Assembly (NCBI GenBank): GCA_015179025.1
Contig: WHUX01000134.1
Span: 1-64,000 of the forward strand
Source: Terfezia claveryi
Taxonomy: Eukaryota; Ascomycota; Pezizomycetes; Pezizales; Pezizaceae
Reading direction: 5' to 3'
Length of the DNA stretch: 64,000 nt
Part shown: piece by piece, positions 9,407 through 21,302 of the stretch
How positions within the stretch are numbered: position 1 is the first letter of the stretch
Layout of the letters: each line of letters starts with the position of its first letter
Translations under genes and position numbers: made by a program
Notes under the pieces: generated by a model
Told to the model about the DNA's origin: nothing
The model's database searches: none
Seen by the model: only the letters and a program-made list of their open reading frames with translations

Positions 9407-12400
9407 AATTGTGGTGCTTTAGGAATAGCATTCATTGACCAGACCTTTATCTGTAAAAACTCTATACCAACTTCCAAGATAAAGACCCCCTGCCTTCTTG
9501 ATGTTATTGATGGCCGCCCTATCTCTTCTGGGGCAATTACCAATCTCGCGTACCTGCCTAGTGCTATAGGTGATTACTCGGAAGGTCTCCTAATATTCGT
9601 AACTAAGCTAAAGTATCTAATTGTCCTTGGGATCCCCTAGCTTAGGATGTATGATATATCAGTCAGCTTTGGCTCTTACACCCTACAGTTCAACAGCCAA
9701 TATTGCAAAAAGCACTACGGGAACCCAAAAGCTTCTGTCACTAGGTTGTGTGCCTTGTCCACCCCAATAATACACCGACCCAGGTAGTGCACCTGCCTGC
9801 GCACCTCAATGCCAATTCCCCTATTCCCCCTATGCCCCTGTTCCCCAAAAGCCTCTGAATGTTAGCTTCATTAGGGTAGGGGTTTTCGCTTACCTCATAA
9901 GGAGGCATAAGTTGAAGGCTCATACTCTATCTATATATGAGCTGAACTTAGAAATTAACAAGATTCGGCCTAAGGAGAAGTGAAAGGCTATGGACCTGGA
10001 TAAATATCATGAGTTTATTGATCTGTTTTCGTAAAAAGCCGCAGAGAAGCTAGCACCCCACCGACCTTATAACTATACAATTCCACTGATAGAGGGTAAG
10101 ACCCCCCCTCTATGGGCCCCTCTCCAGAATGTCCAGGGTAGAGCTAGAGGCCCTGAAGAAATACTTAGAGGAAAACCTCAATAAGAGCTTCATTCGCCAT
10201 ATCTCTTCTCCAGTGGGTGTCCCTGTGCTGTTTGTGAAAAAATCGGATAGCTCTCTTCGGTTGTATATGGACTATCGTGGCCTGAATGAGATAACGGTCA
10301 AGAATAGGTATCCTCTACCTCTGATCCAGGAAATATTAGCTAGGCTCTTCAAGGCAAAATGGTTCACTAAACTAGATTTGAGGAGAGCCTATAACCTAGT
10401 CTGAATAGCTGAAGGTGAAGAGTAGAAAATGGCCTTCCATACCTGGTATAGGCACTTCAAGTACAATGTCATGCCTTTCGGCTTAACCAATGCTTCAGCC
10501 TCTTTCCAGCACTTTATTAATGATACTCTATGAGACTTTTTGGATGTGTTCTATATGGCCTACCTTGATGATATCTTAATCTATTCAGACACCCTAGCAG
10601 AGTACAAAATCCATATCTGACAAGTGCTGGAAAAGCTAGAGCAAGTCGGATTATACCTCAAGCCTGAGAAATACGAGTTTCATATGTAGGAGGTCAAGTA
10701 TCTAGGGTTAATTATCACTACTGAAGGTATCAGGATGGATCCCACCAAGGTTACTGCTGTCCAGAAATAGCAAATCCCAGTAAATCTTAAAGATGTTTAA
10801 GCCTTCCTGAGGTTCACTAACTTTTACTGATGGTTCATTATAGAGTATTCGAAGATCGTAGCCCTCCTCACTGCCCTGACCAAAAAAGACTAGCACTTCA
10901 ACTGAAATCCTGAAGCCTAATCTGCCTTCCAGAACCTCAAGGAAGCCTTCTGCTCAGCATCAATCCTGGCCCACTTCGACCTAGACAGCAAATGTATTAT
11001 GGAAACCAATATCTCCGACTATGTATCCGTAGGAATCCTCTCTCAATATGTCAATAGCATCCTCCACCCAGTAGCTTACTTCTCGAAAAAGCACTCCTGG
11101 GCTGAGTACAACTACAAGATTTATGATAAGGAGCTGATGGCTATCGTGCAAGCATTCAAGGAATATAGGCTATATTTGGAGTTAGTCAAAGGAATTGTCG
11201 AGGTATTGTCCAATCATAAGAACCTTGAGTATTTCACCACCACCAAGCTACTGAACTAAAGGCAAGCTAGGTGGTCAGAGTTCTTATCTTGGTTCAACTT
11301 TAAGATCAGATACCAGCTAGGAAAGGCTGGCGGAAAACTGGACACCTTGACTAGGAAATTAGGGGATCTCCCTAAAGGGGGAGATGAAAGGCTAAGATAC
11401 CAAAATCAGGTAGTATTGAAGCTCGAAAACCTTGATCTAGCAGCCAATATTCTAGCTGAGGCTGATATAGAAGTGGAGGCTGATGTGGAAGTAGAGGCTG
11501 ATATGGAAGCTGAGGTCAATGCAAAAGCTGAAGCTAATGCAGAAGCTAAGGCCGAGGCTGTCAGGGAAGCCAACCTCTAACAACTGGTGAGACAGACTTA
11601 TGAAGGAGACCTCCTGGTCAGAGAGATCATTGCCATAGTAGATTCTGACCAGCACTGCCACCACAAGATTTCCTTGGCCGAGTGTATAGTATAAGAGGGC
11701 CTACTCTATCACCTCGAATGGCTCTATGTACTGGAAGGAGGGTTATGCTTAAGGCTGATTAAAGAACACTACGATACCCTAGTGGCGAGCCATCCTAGAG
11801 TGGTAAAGACATTAGAGCTTCTAGTCAAGGAATACACCTGAATTGACCAGTGGGAGGACATGGAGTAGTACGTATGGAACTGCCATATTTGTAAGCATGC
11901 TAAGCCTATCCATCACACCCCATATGGCACCCTGAAGCCCCTGGATATCCTGGATCGGCCATGGCTGCACCTGACCATGGATTTCATAACAGAATTGCCA
12001 GAAGACTCGAGATTCAATACCATCTTAATAGTAGTAGATTGGCTGACGAAGATGAAGCATGTCATACCTTGTTAGGATACTTGTTCTGCTCAGTTGTTGG
12101 CTAACCTCTACCTCAATAACGTATTCTGGTATCATGGGCTTCCCAAATCTATCATTTCCGACCATGGCCCTCAGTTCACCTCAGACTTTTGGAGAGCGTT
12201 CTGTAAGCTTCTGAGGATCAAAATGCATTTGTTAATGGCATATCACCTCCAGACAGACAGCTAATCGGAGAGGATAAATGCCATTATGGAGCAATACTTG
12301 TAGGCCTTCGTTGATTACCAGCAGGCCAACTGGGTTTTGTTGTTGGCAACCTATAAATTCGCTACTAATAACCAGTTCTCGGAATCATTGAAAACTTCTC

Positions 12401-13000
12401 CCTTCCTGGCCAATTATAGTTGGCATCCCCAATTCATAGACACCTTAGCACCCCTGCAGAAAGCCCATCCCTCGGCTAAGGAATTCGCAGCTGGAATCAC
12501 TAAACTCTACTATATCCTGAAGGCTGAGCTAGGATATGCCCAGGCCAGGCAAGCAGAATATGCTAACAGATCATAGTTGCCAGCCCCAAAGTACTAGCCT
12601 AAAAACAAGGTATAGCTTTCTAGTAGAGACTTCCAGACAGAACAGCCCTCCCATAAGCTGGATCACAAGTTCCTAGGCCCCTATAAGGTGTTAGCAGCTA
12701 TGGGCACTCATACTTACTGTCTGAGGTTTTCTAAGGATATCAAGTACCATCTGGTCATTCATGTCTCAGAGATTGAGCCAGCCGCCAATGATCCCCTTCC
12801 AGGGCAAAAGCACCCCCCACCTCTTCTCATAATGATTGCAGGTGAAGAGGAGTGAGAGGTTGAGGAGGTACTAAACTCCAGGAAGTACTATAGGCAAGTT
12901 CAGTACAAGGTCAAATAGTTAGGGGATAAGAAGGCTACCTGGCAACCCATAGAGGACTTGGAGAATGCACAGGATTTGGTCACCCTGTTCCACCAATGAT
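9407..13000 (+). pseudogene. Gypsy-2 pol polyprotein, multiply interrupted
   Basis: The protease begins at the junction (NCGALGIAFID, where relatives have DSGA, so the catalytic Asp codon sits at the insertion point) and continues to LIVLGIP at 9640. [21 protein letters not shown] (10129), [41 protein letters not shown], and the catalytic AYLDDILIYSD at about 10560. RNase [17 protein letters not shown] at about 11120. Integrase: an H2C2 finger (about 11770-11920) and core (RPWLHLTMDF; ISDHGPQFTSDFW; Glu of SERINAIMEQ). Chromodomain: EVEEVLNSRKYYRQVQYKVK at about 12850-12990. The stops fall where relatives have Trp, Gln or Arg, for example TGA at 10402 for Arg and TAG at 10423 for Trp, which is C-to-T type damage. 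Confidence 0.85.
11453..11577 (+). repeat. Glu/Ala-coding degenerate tandem repeat between RNase H and integrase of gypsy-2
   Basis: About 125 bp of imperfect short repeats of the type GCTGAGGCTGATATGGAAG, coding for an alternating acidic/alanine stretch ([19 protein letters not shown]). It sits between the RNase H and integrase parts of pol, where retroelement sequence is tolerant of expansion. Confidence 0.7.
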
Positions 13001-13169
13001 ACTTGAGGAAGTCTCACCCAGTTAAATGATATCAGACTTTTTGTATCCTTATTATTATTTGGAGTTGGAGTTCTTATTTTTACCCTTGTTATTGTTTTCT
13101 GTATTGATTTTGCCAGTTGTTGTGCATAGGCCTCCTAGTCACTGGAGCTCCAGCCTAAAGGGGGGATAG

Positions 13170-13741
13170 TGTCACAACTGTATGCTTAGTTGTCTTTACT
13201 ATCACCTGCAATCACAGGTAATGGGTTATTGCCATTATTGTCTTTGTCATCACCTGCGATTATAGGTGATGGGTTAGTGTTATCATTACCTTACTTGGCT
13301 TTTGAGATAGAAATTTTAGGAAGCTTATTTCCCCTATTGCTCTGACAGAATTATGTATATATAGACCCTGTCCCTCATACTATTATTGGATCCTCATCCA
13401 ACATCTTGTATACCCAATACAGGACCTTACTTCCCCTGCGCTGGTATACCTTCTCTATACACCCCCCTTGTCTTATGAACAACTCTATAGCAACAGCTGT
13501 CTTCTTCCAACACATGTAGCAACTGCTTCCATATGTCTCTTGCCTCTTGCCCTTATCCCTCATCCCAGCCTTCTCCAGTCACACACATAGTGTTCCTATG
13601 TGTATGTTACCCTAGCCCTGCCCTTGCCTTGCCCCTAGCCTTTTCTCAGATTATATATATAGCACTCCTACATATATGATTCTCCCTTGCCACTGCCCCA
13701 GCATACCTCTTGGTTGCCTTGTCCCCCAAATCCCTTATTAC
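13170..13741 (+). repeat. 3' LTR of gypsy-2 (end uncertain)
   Basis: It starts TGTCACAACTG directly after the polypurine tract at 13156-13166. It contains a duplicated segment (ATCACCTGCAATCACAGGT and a second version 60 bp on) and a TATA-like TATATATAGACCC near 13353. The end is placed at ATTACA (13741), where sequence character changes to extreme A/T. No second copy is in the window to confirm that boundary. Confidence 0.6.
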
Positions 13742-14849
13742 AAATACATAGAGATTAAGAGTAGAGTAATAGATATTTAAATAGTAAGTGAAAGTAAGAT
13801 TTAAGAGATCAAACAAGTGAATATAGTTACAAATAAAAGATGACTTAAGTAAAACTAAAGTTAGCTAAGAGATTATAGAAAGAAGTAGAAAAGTCTAAGC
13901 TATACTTAAGTAAAGTAGAAGAAATATAGATATATTCATATAAATAACTAGGTATAAGAGTTATTGTATAAAAAAGAAAAGTAAAAGAAAATAAATAAAA
14001 GGAACTGGATCTTTTTATAAGAATCTAGTTTATTTAGAGTTTAAGCTAGATAATTATGAATAAAATAAAAAACAAATAGAAAATAAAGGTTTAAAGTATA
14101 ATAGATTAGACTAAAAAATTCAACTATAAACTAGAAAACTATAGAGTTCTAATAAAATATTTTATTTAATATAGTTTGAATCTACTAAAAGGTTCTAGTA
14201 GATTTATAAATAAGTAAGTAGCTAATTTAGACTTTTAGGATATAGTTAATTATTATATAAATCAAGATAGAGTTTTAGAGATAAGTTACTAAAACTAGAA
14301 TAGCAACCAAAGAACTAGTAGTAGTACTATAAATAGTACTAAATTAGAGTCAAGTAAAGCTATATATAAATATAAGTATATAATTATATAGGTTAATAGT
14401 ATAAGATAGAAGCTAGAGATTTTTAAAATAAGAGTAAATTTCTATAAGATACTAATATATTTTACTAGCTTATTTGACTTTCTAAATATCTAAAAACTAT
14501 AATAGTTACTTTAACTATTTATAATTTTTTTTATAATACTAGAAAAATAACTATTATCTAAAGTATACTATTAACTATTAGTTTACTTTTAAGTTATTAA
14601 TATTTCTAGTATATAATATTAATCTTAATATTATAAGTTTATAAATTTTTTATTTCTCTTTAACTTATATTTAATTTCTATTTAATAATATTAGCTATAA
14701 TAATAATTAATAAAGCTTGCTAAATTCTTTTAATAATTTTATATATTAATTTTTCTTAGTTTTAATTTCTTAAAATAACTTACTTTTATATATATCTTTT
14801 TAAATATATCTACTATAACTACAATTTATATTAAGTATCCAATACAAGC
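13742..14849. other. Extremely AT-rich gene-free tract
   Basis: About 1.1 kb dominated by A, T and TA/TAG/TAA words with almost no CpG and no credible open frame. The composition is what repeated C-to-T conversion of an old repeat would leave. No motif allows me to name the parent repeat. It ends abruptly just before the MEF2 stop codon, where normal composition returns. Confidence 0.75.
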
Positions 14850-14859
14850 TTGTATTTTC

Positions 14860-17800
14860 TTACCTTCCTATTGCTTTACTTCCATCTCCTCTTATCTCTA
14901 ATAATACCCCTCTCTCTCTTCCTTTATCCATTCTTTCAAACCTATCCACTGCCATCACAAAACTCCCTCTCCCCTTTGTTTGGCTTCGCAAGTGCCTCAA
15001 ATACCCTACCATCTCCTTCAGCGGGACTCTAGCTCTGATCGTCCTTGGTCTAAACTCGTGCTGTGCAGCACTCTTGTACGTCAATCCCGTTGCGTCCAGT
15101 GGCACATATATTCTAGCTGGGTTAATGACCAATGTTTCCTCCTTCACCTTTAACACTCCGCTTGCGTGGTGGGGGTGTGTTGGATGTGGAGAAGGACAGG
15201 CATGTGCGACCACGTGCGGGAAGTGAGTATGGTGGTCGTGGTCAAGTGAATCGTCCACGTCGTCGTCATCGAGGGCGTATACATTTCCACCCCTCGCCCC
15301 AGAGATATCCGACACCACTGTACCGAGATCGTTTTCAGGAACGGAGATGGCAACATTCATTACTGGTTCCATTAATTGAACTTTCCCGTCTCCCCTATTT
15401 CCGCCCTCCATATTGTTAGTACCGCCGAACGCAGACCTGAGTGCTGCGGTAATGGTGAGTCGTGTAGCAGAGGTCATTGCCGACAAAGTAGACTCGGATG
15501 CAGAAAATATATCCGTATTCGGGTTAAGGGTGAGGTGGACATGGGTGCTATGTAGTGGGAAGCCTAAGAATGGGCCACGGGAAAGCGCGGCGAGTGTACC
15601 GGAGAGCAGTGCGGGGCGGAGGGTGGTGGCGTAGGCCTGGAGATGTTGAGGGAGATGGAGATCTTCGTTCCCGGGGTGCACGGTTGTGGGGATAAGTTGT
15701 GCAATAACCCTTCCTCGGCTGGTCCTGGGGGGAATATCCGCTGGAGGACTGTGATGGTCAGCGTATTCTCGGAGTCCAGAGGCATGATTTCGTTGTATGC
15801 ATTCTCTGCAGCGTTATAGTCCGCATTGAAATCCCCCACCGAACCAACTGCAGCGGATATTGCCGCAGCAGATCTCTTCCCTGCTATTTCTTTATCGTAA
15901 ACCCTGCGAACTTCTGGGCCTAGGGGCCCGGTGACAGTTTCTCGATATCCAATGCTGATCTTCCCCATGTCTGCTTTCGCTTTAAGATCATTTACTAGTC
16001 TATCCCTCGCAATTTCGAGATGTAGTTCACCCATCCCACTCAGTAAAGTCTGTCCCGAGTCCGGATCAACACTGACATGTAAACTCGGGTCCTCCCTGAG
16101 CAAAATCTGCAGTACCTCCTCAAGATGTTTCTGCTCACCAAGGGTATTGGGTTCTAGACTAGCAAAGAATACAGGTGGTGGAACTGTGATCGGACGGAGC
16201 TGAAGGGTACCTTCCTTGTGGAGAGCTGACGGCAGCAACCTTTTATTATGTTGGTGGTGTGGGGAGTATTTGGGGCCGATGGGCTCGGAGATCAAAGTGT
16301 CACCTGTTCGGGTGTGCTTGAGTCCGAGGACGACACCGATGTGGCCGGTCTGAATGGAGGGAATATCGACGGCATCGTCAGCGTACATCCGAAGGAGACG
16401 CTGGGCACGTTCTTTGGTTTGGAGATTTGTATTGAGGAGGAGGGAGGCACGGGTGAGAGCACCTATATGTAATTTGTCACTACTGATGCCAGGGCTCTGA
16501 AGTTGGAAACATACCAGAATAGACCCTGACAAACACCATCATTCCCCGCTTGGGATCATGGATCACCTTGAATGCCAGCGCACAAATTCTATTATCACTA
16601 ATATCCAGCAACGCAGTCTCCTTCCCCTCATAGTAGCTGACCGCAGCCGGAGGCCTATCCTGTGGGCTCGGAAGATAGTCCACCACGCCATCTAACAATG
16701 GCTGTACCCCAATATTTCTAAAACTAGCCCCACAAAATACTGGGATCACTCTTCCCCTTCCATCGAGTGTGAGCCTGCGCAATACCTTTTTGATCTCCGT
16801 AGCGGGTATGAAATGGTGGTCGCCCAACTCTAGGTACATCTCCACCAAATGGTCATCGAATTCAGACAGCAGCTCCACGAGTGCCACTCGAGCCCTCAAA
16901 GCTTCTTCGTGAAGTTTTGGCATCTTCTCCTTTAGCCAACTGTAGCCGTAGACTTCCACATTGCGACCATCTCCACCGGATTCACCCCACCGGAAAACTC
17001 GGTTTTCAACCACATCCACCACTCCCATGAATACTTCATCACTTGCCCCATCAGTTTCATACATTGGGATCTGCATCACTGCCGGCCAGCCATTAAGTTT
17101 CACACCGATTTCCTTCACTGTACGTCCAAATCCAGCCCCCATCCGGTCGAGCTTATTCACAAAGATAATCCTGGGGATATTATACCTTTCCGCCTGGCGC
17201 CAGACTTTCTCCGTTTGTGCCTCGACACCGGCAACACCGTCGAGGATTGTTACTGCACCATCTAGCACTCGGATTGCGCGCTCCACTTCGAAGGTGAAGT
17301 CTGCGTGACCAGGGGTGTCGATGAGGTTGACTGTATGGGTGTGCCATGGAAATGTGATGCATGCGGAGGTGATGGTAATCCCGCGAGCACGCTCCGCCGG
17401 GAGGTAGTCCATGACCGTGGAGCCTTCATCGACATCTGGAGGGATTGTAAGCTTGTGTATTGCAATGGTAAGGTTATGGTTGCATACTGCCTATTCTCCT
17501 GCTGAAGCCACTATAAAAGAGCATTCGCTCTGTCGTCGTAGTTTTACCCTATGCAATACAGCAGTCAGCTTCCGCCAACCAGCCTTGCCAGGCTCCCAGA
17601 GTCAGTCCAGCTCCAACCCCCTCCACGATTGAGAACTCACGGCATCGATGTGTGCTATGATACCAATGTTTCTGGTGTACGCGAGGTCTGTTGGGGCATC
17701 TCCCGCATGAGCGGCGGTAGTGGCGCAACGTGATCGATGGCTTAAGGGCACCACGACAGGCCGTAACGAGCGCACGGCCAGTCGAGATGCAGTTATTTTA

Positions 17801-17913
17801 AGCAGGGCACGGCATATCTTGGGCCCTGCTGAGTGGTGCAGAATTTGGAGCACCATTGCTGCTGCTGGACAAACAGCGCAGGCATAGTTTTCCGGGGGGA
17901 GATTGGAGAGCAT
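14860..17913 (-). CDS. MEF2: Mitochondrial elongation factor G2 (ribosome-recycling GTPase Mef2/EF-G2mt)
   Basis: The exons on the - strand are 17913-17641, 17548-17488, 17435-16515 and 16462-14860, with GT-AG introns of 92, 52 and 52 bp. Splicing restores [19 protein letters not shown] (G1) across intron 1 and [15 protein letters not shown] across intron 2. Other GTPase boxes are RGITI, DTPGH, NKLD and GAS; domain II gives [11 protein letters not shown], and the C-terminal fold gives [22 protein letters not shown]. An Arg/Ala-rich N-terminus fits a mitochondrial presequence; Met1 or Met20 could start. In the family this GTPase works with ribosome recycling factor to split mitochondrial ribosomes. 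Oddity: the last exon needs one extra base at a six-G run (15727-15732, + strand) to pass from ENTLTITV to the C-terminal frame, after which the total is about 952 residues. A His/Asp-rich insert precedes the C-terminal domain. Confidence 0.9.
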
Positions 17914-18253
17914 AGTCTATAGGCAGGAACAACTATTTTCCGTGCCGTCGAGCGCTGGGTTCAGCGAAAATACAACAACAATTGCATATGCAGAGTTCCG
18001 GAGATGCAGCAGATGCCAGGGATCAGCAGATACGTGTATGCATGTTTATGCAGCGTCCGCACAAGACTTCGCCCAGCGGCAACATTCCACAGAACTCCCC
18101 TCCCCTCACAGCTACAGCTGACCTACCCACCAACACTTCAACAATATATACCCCTTGATGAGCTAATCTACTGGCATTTGTTCCTCTTTTGTTGATTTTC
18201 TATTCCTCTACCCGCACACTCTCTCATCTATATCTCCCATACCAACGGTTCGC
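17914..18253. promoter_or_regulatory. Shared upstream region of MEF2 and VPS17
   Basis: A 340-bp spacer between two divergent start codons, so it must hold both promoters and 5' leaders. The VPS17 side is pyrimidine-rich (TCTATTCCTCTACCCGCACACTCTC...), typical of fungal core promoters and leaders. No clear TATA box or named factor site was found. Confidence 0.5.
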
Positions 18254-20284
18254 ATGGACTATTCCACCAGCTCCGACTTTGATAACAATCCCTTCGCTAA
18301 CGAAGGAGGATTTGGAAACAACCACAGCAGCTCGTCGAGACCGATGTTCGGTAATGACGAGCACGGTGGATTCGGGCAGGACGACCACCGGAGATTTCAG
18401 GTTGCAGCCCCTGCCGGGCTATTTGGTGGGGAGGACAACTCTCCCGCTGGGGGCTTATTCGACGAGCATCATAATGACACGGCAGCCGTAGAGGAAGTCC
18501 CTGGATCCGCTGGTGGGAGTGAGGAGGTTCATAGGACGGAGTCACCCCTGCTGGCAGGTGAACAGCAGCAGCAGCAGTCACTACTACGCCATCAAGAGCC
18601 GGATGAACAGCACCAGAAACCCCCGGCTTCTCCGGTCTCACGGCAATCCCGGGAAGTTCTCCATCAGCACAAGCATGACAATCCTCACCAGCATCAACCA
18701 CCACAGCAGCGGCGGCAGGTTTCAGGAGGGGACACTCGTGGCCAAGCGCAGGGACAGCGACAGGTCCAACAGTACCGATTGCAGGCCAAGGTCGCTGCCC
18801 TCGAGCGTCTAGGCAGAAAGGACCCGGTTATTAGATTTGACGTACATGTGCGATCCCATCTCCAAAGCTGTAACTCTAGCTGATGTGCGTAGACCAACCT
18901 CCCCCGGTTCCGCACAACGCAATTCCGAGATGTGCGCCGTACCCATCCCGAGTTCATCAAGCTTGCCGAGCACCTCCTCTCAAACAACCCCGAATGTTTT
19001 GTCCCCGCTGTTCCCCCACCATCTACCTCCGCCGGCGTCGGCACCGAGGAAGATGATGCCCGCGTCCGAGGATTGATGCAACGGTGGCTAAACTACATAT
19101 GTGGCAATGAAGTACTGATGCGAGACGAGGAAATGATTCTCTTTGTAGAGAGCGACAGCGGATATTCCCCGGTCGTGCGTAAGAAGCAACCGGCTACTGG
19201 CGTGAGGAGGAGAGTCATAAAGCAGTTTGCCCCTCCACCTGATGAGACCCCTGAACTGGCAGAAGCTAGGCCTATCGTTAAGGCATTCTATTTAGGCACT
19301 ATGGAAACTGGACACAAGGTGGACAGGGTCGTCAAAACCCGTCGAGGTAATCCCTTGCCCCTGCTGCCATCTCTCGCTCTACTAACCATCCAATCTACAG
19401 GCCTCGGTCTCGCCGAATCGGATCTCGGAATCAAATTCCATAACCTCTCAACCCACGAACCCCACCTTGGGATGTCCAACGCCTTACGCAAACTAGGCAA
19501 AACTATCCAACAAGTTGGAGACTACCATGCCGCACAAGCCACCTCCGAAGCTTACACTCTCGGCGACCCTCTTCAATACCACTCCAGCGACGCTTTCATT
19601 GTCAAAGAAACACTCACCAACCGGCAAATTATCCAACGTGAGCTCGAACAAGCCAAAGCAAATACCAAATCCAAAGAGTCCACCGCCGCCCGCCTTCGCG
19701 CCGGATCAAGTCTCAAGAAGGAAAAAACTGACGAGGCAATCGCCGCAACCGACGAAGCACGCCATGCCGAAGACGAACTCAACCAGAAATTCACCCGGGT
19801 AACGTCCAACCTCGTCCAAGAGCGGCGACGGTGGTTCCACAGAACAAGCATGGATCTCCGCTCGTCTATCCGAGATTATGTCCTCCGCCAAATAGAAGCC
19901 GAGCGGCGCCTTCTCAGCACCCTCGAGTCCGTCCGTCCTGAGATTAGAGCCATTGACTCATCAGGTGGACTCTCCAGGCTAGGTCGCGACGCCCCCCCTG
20001 CCTCCCGCCGCGCAAGTGTCGCCGCCAGCCAAGGCCCCCGGGGTGACGCATGGAGCGGGGCTCCCCGCTCGGGAGCGAGTATGCGGAATAGCTTAGTCGT
20101 TCCAGGGTTGGATGGGGGCGTTAGTCCAATTAATGGTGGGCCCGGAGTTGAGGGAATAGCAAAGGTGGGAGCGGCGTTGCCAGGCATTGAGGAGGTCAGC
20201 GGGGCGGCAGGCTTGGGGGAGGATGAGGATGACAGGTTGGATGCGAAGAATGCGGCGAGTAGATTGGCTACGAGTACGTTTTAG
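18254..20284 (+). CDS. VPS17: Vps17, retromer-associated sorting nexin (PX-BAR)
   Basis: Vps17 pairs with Vps5 in the membrane-bending half of retromer, which returns cargo from endosomes to the Golgi. Exon 1 (18254-18847) encodes a disordered N-terminus rich in Gly, Gln and His (QQQQQ; HQHKHDNPHQHQPP). The PX domain starts at IRFDV, continues over an intron to 18892 (TNLPRFRTTQFRDVRRTHPEF), and runs to about residue 320. A second intron, 19347-19400 (54 bp, branch point ACTAAC), is a multiple of three and would read through; removing it gives KTRRGLGLAESDLGIKFHNL. The BAR-type coiled coil follows (FIVKETLTNRQIIQRELEQA ... RSSIRDYVLRQIEAERRLL). About 643 residues in all. An alternative donor at 18842 would drop two residues. 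The Gly/Ser-rich tail is probably disordered. Confidence 0.9.
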
Positions 20285-21302
20285 GGGGACGACCAGGAGA
20301 CTGACGGGTCGAGGATGACTGCTCGGGCACATTGGAGGAGAAGAGATGGAAGGGCAGCGGCCAGTGTATGGGGAAGGGGAAGCAATTTGGCTGCGGATAC
20401 GGATGGGTGGGGCGGGGGGTGGGCTTGGGCGTTGTCGAGATGGCCATTGGTGATTCGTTAGTCTGTGCTTTATTTTTCTTTATTTTTCTTTTTTTTTTTG
20501 TGACTCTTTTCCAGCAGCCTGTTTTTTGTAGGTATTCATGTATACGGGATGGGAGGAACCTTGCGTGCAGATTTTTTGTACATTGTAATTATGTATTTGT
20601 GAATGAGAAAAAGTAACTTTGGATTTGTGAACTCCCAGCTGGTAAAAAATTGCATTGCATACAACCAACCCCCTCTTCCCCCCTCTTCCCCCCTCAAACG
20701 CTCCCAATATTTGTTCTAAAAGTAAAATATAGAACCCCTCACTTTTGTTAACCCGTTAACATTATCCATAAAAATCGGTATTTACAGTAGGTATTTAGGT
20801 ATTCAAGTACTCGCGCAATTATCCATTTTTTTTTTCTTGTTTTTTTTACTACGAAGCTCTCGTCCATCTCCAAGAGAGGGGAGGGGAGCGGAGGGGAGGG
20901 GAGGTTTTTTTTTTGAGTGGGAGAGAGACAGAGCGAGAGAGAGAGCGAAATTCACAGACAGAGGGTGAATCTATTCTGTTGCAAATAGACATAATCCCCC
21001 CACGCCCTAGCACCCCCACCCCCAAACCCATGCCCCATGATTGCTCAATAAAACCTATATTTTCGTTCCTTCCTTCCTTCTTGAAAAAAATACAGAAACG
21101 ATTATATTACTACTACTACTAACTACTACTACTTACTACTACAATGCACAAGTCCAAATTATCAAACAAATAAGCTTCAATTAATCAACGAGTCAGCACA
21201 TAGTTTCACATGCATTCCAACCGTACCAGTCCCGACAAAATAGCTATCAAGTCCCTACTAATACTAGCTAAATACTGCATGAGCGCCCCCCCTCGCCGCG
21301 CC
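20285..21302. other. Convergent spacer between VPS17 and the Acinus-like gene
   Basis: About 1 kb between two 3' ends. It holds T-rich runs (20474-20500, 20827-20848), a purine-rich run AGGGGAGGGGAGCGGAGGGG near 20876 and a GAGA tract near 20925-20945. A TAC microsatellite occupies about 21106-21142. There is no credible gene. The T-rich parts probably contain the polyadenylation signals of VPS17. Confidence 0.6.

Larger units (their letters stand above)
9407..13741 (+). mobile_element. Ty3/gypsy chromodomain retrotransposon gypsy-2, 3' part, heavily mutated
   Basis: The oldest layer of the nest. It reads protease, RT, RNase H, integrase, chromodomain, polypurine tract (AAAGGGGGGATAG) and LTR. 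The order and motifs match the widespread fungal chromovirus type. Gag and the 5' LTR are absent because gypsy-1 copy B entered the protease at 9406/9407; they should lie beyond the left window edge. The pol frame can be followed almost end to end, with more than twenty in-frame stops and at least one frame change near 10128. Confidence 0.88.
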
